This document shows, one piece after another, positions 34,691 to 41,993 of a stretch of 64,000 bases of DNA. Position numbers and translations under genes: made by a program. The notes under the pieces were generated by a model. That model did no database searches. It was not told the origin of the DNA and was given only the letters and a program-made list of their open reading frames with translations. Location: NCBI RefSeq assembly GCF_900299525.1, contig NZ_OMKA01000026.1:1-64000 (forward strand). Direction: 5' to 3'. The stretch's first letter is position 1, and every line of letters starts with the position of its first letter. This DNA comes from Aquimarina sp. Aq78. Its GTDB lineage: Bacteria; Bacteroidota; Bacteroidia; Flavobacteriales; Flavobacteriaceae.

Positions 34691-35350
34691 ATGACAATAT
34701 TAAAATCAATTTTATTAACTCTCCTTTTTGTCATCTCTTTGGAATTGGCAGCCTCTTGGATTCTGCTCTTTGATATTGAAAAAGAAAATATTTTCACCAC
34801 TAAACTCTATAATCTAATTAATGGAATTATTGAGTTAGCATTTGTTTTATTATTATTAAAAATTGTACTTAGAAATCAAAATGTAGTTCCATTAAAAACC
34901 AACATTAGATATTACTTGGCGTCGATTATCGCTGGGGTTAGCTATCCTTATGTCCAAACCCCTTTAAACGAACTTTATAACCTAATTTTTGAAACATCAT
35001 ATCGAATTACTTATGATTATGGAATGGAAGGATTACTCACCTGGAATTCAATTGCCGTCATACTTCTAATCCCTATGGCCGAGGAACTATTTTTTCGAGG
35101 GTATATCTTAAAGCAGCTTCTGACAAAACATAAACCTATAATTGCAATTGGAATTTCAACTTTGTTATTTGCTTTAATTCACTTACCCTATCAAGCAATC
35201 TTTTTAAATAGTATGGAATTTAATGGGCACCTAGCGTATATAGCATTTTTTGGAGGATTGATATCCGGAATCATATATTATAAATCAAAGTCTATAGGAC
35301 CTTCTTTGATTTTCCATATCACATGGAATTTAATGGTTGTCTTAATCTAA
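34691..35350 (+). CDS. CPBP-family intramembrane metalloprotease (3 of 3), 219 aa
   Basis: Six or so membrane helices. Motifs MAEELFFRGYILKQLL (about 131-146), TLLFALIHLPYQAIF (about 160-174) and LIFHITWNLMVVLI at the C terminus. The shortest and most canonical of the three CPBP proteins here. Possible roles include bacteriocin immunity or processing of membrane peptides. Sole gene of its cassette. Confidence 0.88.
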   Translation: MTILKSILLTLLFVISLELAASWILLFDIEKENIFTTKLYNLINGIIELAFVLLLLKIVLRNQNVVPLKTNIRYYLASIIAGVSYPYVQTPLNELYNLIFETSYRITYDYGMEGLLTWNSIAVILLIPMAEELFFRGYILKQLLTKHKPIIAIGISTLLFALIHLPYQAIFLNSMEFNGHLAYIAFFGGLISGIIYYKSKSIGPSLIFHITWNLMVVLI

Positions 35351-35361
35351 AATAAAAAAAG

Positions 35362-35536
35362 AAATGCTAACAACATACATGATCTCATAGCTACTAGATA
35401 GTTAAACAGATGAACTTCCTGTTTTTGGTATGTCATAATAGCTTACAAAAAACAAAAGATAGCCACCAATACACAGAAAAACCCAAAAACAAGGTAACAT
35501 TTTACCCTGCCACGACACATATATTTAGCGTTAGCT
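35362..35536 (+). repeat. attC-like site 16
   Basis: R'' AAATGCTAACAAC (35362-35374) partly complements the cassette start GTTGATCTGCATTT. Then 'atacatgatctcatag' and a long loop, and 'ccacgacacatatatttagc' before R' core GTTAGCT (35530-35536). A close relative of the site at 33548, with an insertion of about 35 bp in the loop. Confidence 0.65.
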
Positions 35537-35554
35537 GCAATTCAAAAAATAAAA

Positions 35555-36010
35555 ATGATCCAAGATTCGATTTTAATAGAAAACAGACATAAAAGATTTA
35601 TAAAAACAGTTTGTAACTCCGAAATTGTCTGGGGACTTAAAAATCATGAAGGATTTGCAAGCTCCAGATCTGTTCATTATGAAGACAATGATGGAGAACC
35701 TATCAGAATTATTTGTTTTTGGGCCGAAAAGGCTTTAGCTAAATCTTGTATCAAAGACGGATGGACAAAATATAAGGTTGCACGAATCTCGTTATCTGAC
35801 TTTATGGAAAATTGGTGTATTGGAATGGGAAATGACGGACTTCTCGTTGGAACGGAATTTGACCAGAACTTGTTTGGTTTTGAAGCAGATCCTTATGAAT
35901 TAATATTAGACTTATCTACTGAATTAAAATTCATTGAAAAAGATTTAAATTTTCAAAAATTCCAAGGAGTAAATGATTTAGAAAATCAAGTAAAAGAAGC
36001 TCTCGAATAA
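35555..36010 (+). CDS. DUF2750 domain protein, 151 aa
   Basis: Small soluble protein matching the DUF2750 pattern: IENRHKRFIKTVCNSEIVWG at the N terminus, IICFWAEKALAKSCIKDGWT in the middle, and ISLSDFMENWCIGMGNDGLL. Family function unknown; its members are often found as lone genes in accessory regions. Sole gene of its cassette. Confidence 0.82.
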   Translation: MIQDSILIENRHKRFIKTVCNSEIVWGLKNHEGFASSRSVHYEDNDGEPIRIICFWAEKALAKSCIKDGWTKYKVARISLSDFMENWCIGMGNDGLLVGTEFDQNLFGFEADPYELILDLSTELKFIEKDLNFQKFQGVNDLENQVKEALE

Positions 36011-36016
36011 AAAAAT

Positions 36017-36154
36017 AACTAACAATATGTTTTTAGATAACCCAAATAAATACTCTTCACTATCTATTTAAATAATATCATTATACAACAGTATATTAAA
36101 AAATAACCATATATAGAAAATAAAGGATATATATTCTTTATTTTGTTGTTGTAC
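36017..36154 (+). repeat. Composite attC-like element H
   Basis: R'' core AACTAAC (36017-36023; 6/7 complement of the start GTTAGCT at 35530). Then the composite words 'ttttagataaccc', 'cttcactatctattt' and 'acaacagtatattaaaaaat', the palindrome AAATAAAGGATATATATTCTTTATTT, and R' core GTTGTAC (36148-36154). A link between ordinary and enlarged site families. Confidence 0.65.
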
Positions 36155-36169
36155 GCAATTTGACCATAA

Positions 36170-37078
36170 ATGAAAATCCTGATTTCAACATTAATAATTT
36201 TGACTTTCTATTCTTGTAATGGACAAAATATTTACGAACTGAATAAAGCGGAATTAGAAAATTGTCATACTTGCCGACCAAAAAAGAAAAATCCATACCC
36301 GAAGCAAGATTGGGTTCAAACTGACTTGACCCGATATCGAGAAATGATTAATCCGATTTCGGAATTGAAACCGATTATATCAGAGTACTTAACTGTTTAT
36401 CCATCACTTTTATCGGGAAAGGGAAATGCTTCAAGTAGAACAATTGAATTACTGGATGATTTAAAATTAATTTCTCACGACTTTTATGGCGGTTATACAA
36501 GCTTTAACCTAAAACTATTGATTTATAATAATTTAATAATTTACTCAAAATTATACACAGAAGTTGAAGATAATGTATTTGAGAACGTTTATTTAAAAGA
36601 AATAACTATTCCATTAACCTGCAGCGGAACAAATATGGAATACTTTAAAATTCACAATGAAAATTTAGCGGAATATAAAAAAATACACCCAAATTTCACA
36701 TTAGAAATTGACATTAATAAATATACGACTGATGAGCTAGATGCATATTATAATTTAAATGAAGTCGAGTATAATTTTAACACTTATCAAGTTGATGAAG
36801 ATTATCCTCATTTAGCAAATGAATTTGTAAAAATACTTTTGGAGCAAGAAAAATATGAAATTTTAGAAAAACTATTATTTGGTGTAAATCCAGTCGCTAG
36901 AATTTACTCTTACACAGCTTTAAAAATAGCCATTAGTAACGGATATGCCCCTAATTCTTTTGTTACAAAACAAATGGAAAATGTAAAAAGAAACGGACTT
37001 AAATTTAAAAGTGGATTTAATTCATCTCACAGTCTGACAACTGATTTCGACTTTACAAATAAGTTAAACTTTGAATAA
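36170..37078 (+). CDS. Hypothetical lipoprotein, 302 aa
   Basis: Lipoprotein signal IILTFYSC (Cys at residue 16) followed by a Cys pair (CHTCRPKKKNPYPKQDW). The rest is helical (VYPSLLSGKGNASSRTIELL; YPHLANEFVKILLEQEKYEI). Family not recognised. Sole gene of its cassette, whose ends match over TGCGTACAA (9/9). Confidence 0.7.
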   Translation: MKILISTLIILTFYSCNGQNIYELNKAELENCHTCRPKKKNPYPKQDWVQTDLTRYREMINPISELKPIISEYLTVYPSLLSGKGNASSRTIELLDDLKLISHDFYGGYTSFNLKLLIYNNLIIYSKLYTEVEDNVFENVYLKEITIPLTCSGTNMEYFKIHNENLAEYKKIHPNFTLEIDINKYTTDELDAYYNLNEVEYNFNTYQVDEDYPHLANEFVKILLEQEKYEILEKLLFGVNPVARIYSYTALKIAISNGYAPNSFVTKQMENVKRNGLKFKSGFNSSHSLTTDFDFTNKLNFE

Positions 37079-37082
37079 AAAC

Positions 37083-37153
37083 TGCGTACAATAATTTGTA
37101 TATTGTGTATGTACCCTTCAGGATGCTAACGCAACATACAAGAAACATTGTAT
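37083..37153 (+). repeat. attC-like site 17 (both core positions mutated)
   Basis: TGCGTACAAT (37083-37092) is the complement of the cassette start GTTGTACGCA except that AAC has become AAT. L'' TTTGTATATTGTG (37095-37107) pairs with CGCAACATACAA (37130-37141). The R' core reads ATTGTAT (37147-37153) instead of GTT. It is a diverged homologue of site 2 (8272-8342), differing largely by transitions. Confidence 0.7.
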
Positions 37154-37171
37154 TTAATGCAAAATGAATAA

Positions 37172-37750
37172 ATGGAATACGAATTATCAGAAGAAAAAAT
37201 TCCAATTTTTAATTCAAACTTTGAAAAAGGGAACGAATTAGCTGAAGGTCTGATCATAATCAAAGACCAGAGTAATTCTAAATTAGGATTTTGGAATAAA
37301 AGAAAAGCTAAAAAAGCAATTAAACATTACACAGAATGCCTCAATCTAATACCAAATCATTGGCAAACAAATTGGTTGATTGCAAAGGTTTATCAAGCAA
37401 TGTCTGAGAATAAAAAAGCTTTAGAGCATTTTAAAACAGCAGTTAGAATTGAAAAAACAAATCCTGACTTACCACGGGAAGCTTCAATTTCTGCAATGGA
37501 TTTTGGTAATGTAAAATTAGCAGTCAAATATTCTGAAGAAGCAATCAATCGTGAACCAAATGACGCTGGGCTTTATTGTAATCATGCTGTGAATTTAATG
37601 GTATTAGGAAATGATGATGAAGCCCTAGCTTATATTGAAAAAGCAATGGAAATAGAACCTAATGATGAAATAAACAGGAATGTTCACTCTCTAATAAATG
37701 ATGTTGTCTCTGGAAAAAGAAAAAGACCAAAATATAACGAACTTAGTTAA
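37172..37750 (+). CDS. Tetratricopeptide-repeat protein, 192 aa
   Basis: Three TPR units in residues 50-175 (AKVYQAMSENKKALEHFKTA, FGNVKLAVKYSEEAINREPN, NLMVLGNDDEALAYIEKAME), no signal peptide. Cytoplasmic scaffold of unknown partner. Sole gene of a cassette with a mutated left core and a matching right core (11/14). Confidence 0.85.
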   Translation: MEYELSEEKIPIFNSNFEKGNELAEGLIIIKDQSNSKLGFWNKRKAKKAIKHYTECLNLIPNHWQTNWLIAKVYQAMSENKKALEHFKTAVRIEKTNPDLPREASISAMDFGNVKLAVKYSEEAINREPNDAGLYCNHAVNLMVLGNDDEALAYIEKAMEIEPNDEINRNVHSLINDVVSGKRKRPKYNELS

Positions 37751-37752
37751 AA

Positions 37753-37775
37753 ACACTAAACACAACAAGTTGTAA
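37753..37775 (+). repeat. attC-like site 18 (hairpin deleted)
   Basis: R'' ACACTAAACACAAC (37753-37766) and R' GTTGTAA (37769-37775) are separated by only two bases, so the stem-loop is absent. Probably deletion between arms. Confidence 0.55.
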
Positions 37776-37786
37776 TTAAAAACTGA

Positions 37787-38086
37787 ATGGGATTTAAAGT
37801 AGGAAAAGAAGTTCCTCCAATGGAGCGAGAATTAATATATCTCCTTGCTGACCTCTGTGTCAAATGGGGTTTTTGTATACCTCCTGATGGTCATGACGAA
37901 ATATCAAAGCAAGAACATTACCGTGCGATTGAATTTGCACAGGATGTTGTTAAAGCAGAAGGAATGGAAGGCTATGCAGGTTGGGTAAATCGAATAGCAG
38001 AACGTTTCAGAGAAAGATTTGGAACAGATGAAATTGACTCTGTTACTTTCGTTGACAGAGTGAGAGGTGTTAAAGAAGATTGGTGA
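37787..38086 (+). CDS. Hypothetical protein, 99 aa
   Basis: Soluble, starts 11 bp after the R' core (MGFKVGKEVPPMERELIYLL). ADLCVKWGFCIPPDGHDEIS looks like a conserved core. Family not recognised. The GC content is a little higher than in neighbouring cassettes. The next gene begins 13 bp downstream. Confidence 0.65.
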   Translation: MGFKVGKEVPPMERELIYLLADLCVKWGFCIPPDGHDEISKQEHYRAIEFAQDVVKAEGMEGYAGWVNRIAERFRERFGTDEIDSVTFVDRVRGVKEDW

Positions 38087-38099
38087 TTCACAGGTAACT

Positions 38100-38480
38100 A
38101 TGGACAATTTCGATTTTTTCAAAACTTCAATGCCGAATACCAGAAAAGCTGACTTTTACTTGGGCTGTTTAGATGGTTCGGTATTTATTGACTTCAATAG
38201 AATAGGAAATGACCAAATGTCATTAGTCCGAATTTCATTTGATGGATATGGATGCTGTAATTTGGATGAAAAAGCTGAATTTCTAAATAAAAAGGAATCT
38301 GCATTGCTAATTGAGGAATTGAACAAAGAACATCTAAATCAAGAAGCTATAACAGCGTTGGTGAAAAAGGCAATAAAAATAAATAAAGAACATATTTGGA
38401 ATGATGCTCTTGAAAAATATGAATTAATAGAAAAGAAGAAAAAAACACCTAACACTGTATATAAAATCAGAGCAATTTAG
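38100..38480 (+). CDS. Hypothetical protein, 126 aa (last cassette gene)
   Basis: Start set at ATG 38100 (MDNFDFFKTSMPNTRKADFY), because the longer frame from 38067 would overlap the upstream gene's end. MSLVRISFDGYGCCNLDEKA is the most conserved-looking stretch. The C terminus TPNTVYKIRAI runs through a cassette-type R'' core (CACCTAAC, 38446-38453), as in two other cassette genes. Confidence 0.65.
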   Translation: MDNFDFFKTSMPNTRKADFYLGCLDGSVFIDFNRIGNDQMSLVRISFDGYGCCNLDEKAEFLNKKESALLIEELNKEHLNQEAITALVKKAIKINKEHIWNDALEKYELIEKKKKTPNTVYKIRAI

Positions 38481-38519
38481 TACCCGATCTATATATCTCC
38501 CTATTTGCAAAGGTTGTGC
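38446..38519 (+). repeat. Terminal attC-like half-site, end of array
   Basis: R'' core CACCTAAC (38446-38453), then ACTGTATATAAAATC. A weak partner 'gatctatatatc' (38487-38498) and a GTT core, GTTGTGC (38513-38519), may complete the site. No further attC-like site was found to the right. Confidence 0.45.
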
Positions 38520-38757
38520 TCAATATCATTAAGTTAAAGGCTTAAACTATTGATTTAAAATTTATTAATAGTGGATTCCGTTCTTCAACAGAATGACAAA
38601 TCAGCTCATTTCCACATCCTGCAAATTTTTGGTATGCACTTAGAACCTTTGCTTAAACAAATTTTCATCTCACTAATAATCAATTTTTTAACTTTTTCTT
38701 CTAAATTTTGTATTACTCAAGTTTAGTATCTTTCCTGCTTCAATCAAAAACATCATC
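38520..38757 (+). other. Gene-free junction between array and flank
   Basis: No gene. A low-complexity T-rich stretch (38670-38730) directly upstream of the protease gene carries TAGTATCTTTC, which resembles the Bacteroidota -7 element TAnnTTTG, so the gene's promoter is probably here. Confidence 0.4.
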
Positions 38758-41700
38758 ATGTTCAAATCACTCTTCACTTCAATTCTTTGTTTTGTATTTA
38801 GTATTGGGGCCCAGGCACAAGAAGCATATTTTACAATCGACCCTACCTTAAGCCCAGATGGGCAAACTATTATATTTAGTTATGATGGGGATTTATGGAA
38901 AGTTCTCTCTGGCGGTGGTGAGGCTTCCCGACTTACAGGAATGCAAGGTGAAGAGACATTACCAACTATTTCTCCCGATGGGAAATGGGTAGCTTTTAGT
39001 GCTACCCAGTATGGTAATAAGGATGTGTATATCATGCCTATGAAAGGAGGAGAAATTCGTCAACTTACTTTTCATGATGCTGCAGATGATGTAGATAGCT
39101 GGGCATGGGATTCAAAAAGTATATATTTTACCTCATCCAGAGAAAATCGTTTTAGTGGATATAGGGTAGCTGTTTCTGGTGGGACTCCAAGACGTTTATT
39201 CGATCATTATTTTAATACTGTTCATAATATAGCAACCCATCCTACGACAGGAGAAATTTTCTTTAACGAAAGTTGGGAAAGCAAAAATTTTACCCATAGA
39301 AAACGATATAAAGGAGATTATAATCCTAATATAAAGTCTTATAATCCCCAGACCAAAGAATATAAAGAACATACTTCATATAAAGGAAAAGACTTTTGGG
39401 CAACAATAGATAAAAATGGGAACCTCTATTTTGTTTCTGATCAGGCTAACGGAGAATATAATCTGTACACCTTTAAAAATGGTAAAAAAACAGCCCTTAC
39501 CAAATTTGATACCTCTATCGCAAGACCACAAGTAAGCACTAATGGAAGTCAAGTGGTTTTTGGTAAGGATTATCAAATTTACCTGTATGATGTAGCTACG
39601 AGTACCACAAAAAAAGTACCGATTAAGATTTATCTTAATAACACATTAGATAAAACCCAGGATTTTAAGACAAAGGGAAACATTACCAATTTTGATATTT
39701 CTCCCGATAATAAAAAGATGGCCTTCGTTTCGCGGGGTGCGTTATTTGTTTCTGATCCAAAGGGTAAATTTATTCAGCAAATACCTGTTAACTCTGCAGA
39801 ACGTGTAGTCGAGGTAAAATGGCTTAAGGATAATCGCACCTTGTTATACAACCAGACTGTAGATGGGTATCTTAATCTGTTTACTATTTCTGCGGAAGGA
39901 AAAGGGAAAGAAAAACAAATCACCTCGGACTCCCGAAGTAATGTAAATATAGAAATTAACCCAAAGCGTACACAAGCAACGTACATAAGTGGTAGAGATG
40001 AATTGCGCCTTCTTAATCTCGAAAACCTAAAAAGTACTACTGTGGTAAAAGATGAATTCTGGGCACTATATCCACCACAGCCTCGATTTTCTCCAAATGG
40101 ACAATACCTCGTTTATAATGCAATACGCAATTTTGAACAAGATATTTTTACATACCATATTTCTACAAAAAAAACAATCAATCTCACTCAAACAGGAGTA
40201 AACGAAAGTAGTCCTTTCTGGTCCCCCGATGGTAAATACATCTACTTTAGTTCTAATCTTACGCAGCCCAGTTATCCCTATGGGCTAGATGAAGCTGGTA
40301 TTTATCAAATGGCATTAGACAAGTATGAAGCTCCGTATACGTCTAAGAAGTTTGAAGAATTATTTGTCGAAGAAAAAGAAGACGATGAGGGCAAGGATGA
40401 AAAGAAAGATGCCGATAAAAAAGATAAGACTAAAGCTATAAAGATCAATATTAATCCAAAAGGATTGATGGAGCGTATACAACGTATTAGTCCTGCTTTT
40501 GGGTATCAAGGCGGGGTTCATGTGTTTGATAAAGAAGAAACTACCTATGTGTTTTATATCTCTAATCATGATGAAGGAGATGCTAAACTATGGAAAACCA
40601 CTATCAAATCGTTTGAGAAAAACAAAACAGAGAAAGTTGGAGATGCCAAAGTTTTTGGGTATCAAATAGCATCGGCAAAAGATAGTTATTATGTACTGCT
40701 AGAAGGAAATATTCATACCCTGGATATTGAAAGCAATAAAACAGAAGAAATCAAAATTGATTTTAAATTCAGAAAAGCATTGTCTGATGAGTTTCAACAG
40801 ATGTTCCAGGAAGCCTGGGCTGGTTTTGGAGAAAATTTTTATGATGGTGATTTTCATGGAGAAGATTGGAAAAAACTTAGAGATCAATATGCGGCTTATT
40901 TACCCTATATTAATAATCGTTCTCATCTAAGACTATTATTTAATGATATGTTGGGTGAGCTAAATACATCTCACTTTGGATTTCGGTCTACCGGTAAAGA
41001 AGAAAAGCAATTTTATGGCACTAAGACACTGGCAACAGGGGTTGTTTTCTCTAAAAATGACCCATATCAGGTAGAAAGAATTATTACCGACAGCCCTGCA
41101 GATGTAGCTAACAAAAATATACTCCCTGGTGATCAATTAATTGCTGTAAATAATCAAAAAATCGATTCAAAAAACAATAGAGAACTATATTTTACACAAC
41201 CATCACTGGATAAAGAAATACAATTAACACTCCAACGTAATTCACAAAAGATAACGATAAACCTACACCCTATCTCATCAAGAGATTTGAGAAACTTACG
41301 ATATGATGAATGGGTCGATAGTAACCAATCCTATATAGATCAAAAAAGCAATAAAAAAATAGCCTATGTTCATATGAAGAATATGGTGCGTGGGCAACTC
41401 AATAACTTTAAAAGGGAAATGGTTTCTGAAGGGTATAAAAGAGATGCCCTAATCCTTGATTTACGAAATAACACAGGAGGAAATGTACACGATGAAGTAT
41501 TACAATTCTTATCCCAAAAGCCTTATCTAAAATGGAAATACAGGGATGGTAAACTTACCTCACAGCCCAATTTTGCACCAGCTGCAAAACCAATTGTAAT
41601 TCTGATAAATGAGCAAACCTTAAGTGATGCAGAGATGACCTCTGCTGGTTTTAAAGAACTAGGCCTGGGTAAAGTTATAGGAACAGAAACCTATCGATGG

Positions 41701-41913
41701 ATTATTTTTACCTCTAGCAAAGGTCTGGTTGATGGTTCTTCCTATCGTTTACCTTCTTGGGGATGCTATACATTAGATGGTAAAAATTTAGAAAAAACAG
41801 GAGTTGCCCCAGATATTTATGTTAAAGAAACATTTAAAAATCGATTAGAAAACAATCAACCACAATTAGATAAAGCAGTATCAGAAATAATGAAGCAGTT
41901 AGGAGCTAAATAA
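38758..41913 (+). CDS. Tricorn-like S41 peptidase, exported, 1051 aa
   Basis: Signal peptide (CFVFSIGAQAQ, cut at about 21). An N-terminal PD40 propeller (LSPDGQTIIFSYDGDLW, ISPDGKWVAFSATQYGNKD) is followed by a second propeller, an acidic Lys/Asp/Glu-rich linker (about 537-560), a PDZ domain (about 750-840, VERIITDSPADVANKNILPG) and a C-terminal S41 protease domain. The catalytic Ser lies in LINEQTLSDAEMTSAGFKEL (about 955) and IAYVHMKNM begins the core domain. Full-length for the family. It degrades peptides or proteins in the periplasm or at the surface. Confidence 0.92.
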   Translation: MFKSLFTSILCFVFSIGAQAQEAYFTIDPTLSPDGQTIIFSYDGDLWKVLSGGGEASRLTGMQGEETLPTISPDGKWVAFSATQYGNKDVYIMPMKGGEIRQLTFHDAADDVDSWAWDSKSIYFTSSRENRFSGYRVAVSGGTPRRLFDHYFNTVHNIATHPTTGEIFFNESWESKNFTHRKRYKGDYNPNIKSYNPQTKEYKEHTSYKGKDFWATIDKNGNLYFVSDQANGEYNLYTFKNGKKTALTKFDTSIARPQVSTNGSQVVFGKDYQIYLYDVATSTTKKVPIKIYLNNTLDKTQDFKTKGNITNFDISPDNKKMAFVSRGALFVSDPKGKFIQQIPVNSAERVVEVKWLKDNRTLLYNQTVDGYLNLFTISAEGKGKEKQITSDSRSNVNIEINPKRTQATYISGRDELRLLNLENLKSTTVVKDEFWALYPPQPRFSPNGQYLVYNAIRNFEQDIFTYHISTKKTINLTQTGVNESSPFWSPDGKYIYFSSNLTQPSYPYGLDEAGIYQMALDKYEAPYTSKKFEELFVEEKEDDEGKDEKKDADKKDKTKAIKININPKGLMERIQRISPAFGYQGGVHVFDKEETTYVFYISNHDEGDAKLWKTTIKSFEKNKTEKVGDAKVFGYQIASAKDSYYVLLEGNIHTLDIESNKTEEIKIDFKFRKALSDEFQQMFQEAWAGFGENFYDGDFHGEDWKKLRDQYAAYLPYINNRSHLRLLFNDMLGELNTSHFGFRSTGKEEKQFYGTKTLATGVVFSKNDPYQVERIITDSPADVANKNILPGDQLIAVNNQKIDSKNNRELYFTQPSLDKEIQLTLQRNSQKITINLHPISSRDLRNLRYDEWVDSNQSYIDQKSNKKIAYVHMKNMVRGQLNNFKREMVSEGYKRDALILDLRNNTGGNVHDEVLQFLSQKPYLKWKYRDGKLTSQPNFAPAAKPIVILINEQTLSDAEMTSAGFKELGLGKVIGTETYRWIIFTSSKGLVDGSSYRLPSWGCYTLDGKNLEKTGVAPDIYVKETFKNRLENNQPQLDKAVSEIMKQLGAK

Positions 41914-41993
41914 TTGTCCAAAATTAACAATATCGCATTGTTAAGGTATGTATATCAGATATCACAATAACGATCCCGCTAAAACCCGTAATT

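Larger units (their letters stand above)
4423..38519 (+). other. Integron-like gene-cassette array without integrase (CALIN-like)
   Basis: About 34 kb of mostly plus-strand genes separated by palindromic sites of attC architecture: core R'' ending AAC, spacer, stem L'', loop, stem L', spacer, core R' beginning GTT. Around twenty complete and several half sites are listed individually. For many cassettes the terminal R'' is the reverse complement of that cassette's own first bases (for example 7673-7682 with 8272-8281, 11136-11145 with 11856-11865, 11982-11991 with 14134-14143, each 10/10). No tyrosine recombinase is encoded in the window. Known: this layout defines integron cassettes. Inference: the sites were substrates of an integron-type integrase. 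The cores do not all fit the proteobacterial GTTRRRY consensus, so this would be a divergent site family. Confidence 0.7.

Noticed and set aside
4423..38519. CRISPR array
   Set aside because: Repeats are imperfect palindromes spaced by whole genes of variable length, not short identical repeats with uniform spacers, and no cas genes are present.
4423..38519. Simple MITE or insertion-sequence family between genes
   Set aside because: No target duplications or transposase were seen, and the outer bases vary by cassette in a way that matches each cassette's own start, which transposon ends would not do. The composite elements alone may still contain such a repeat.
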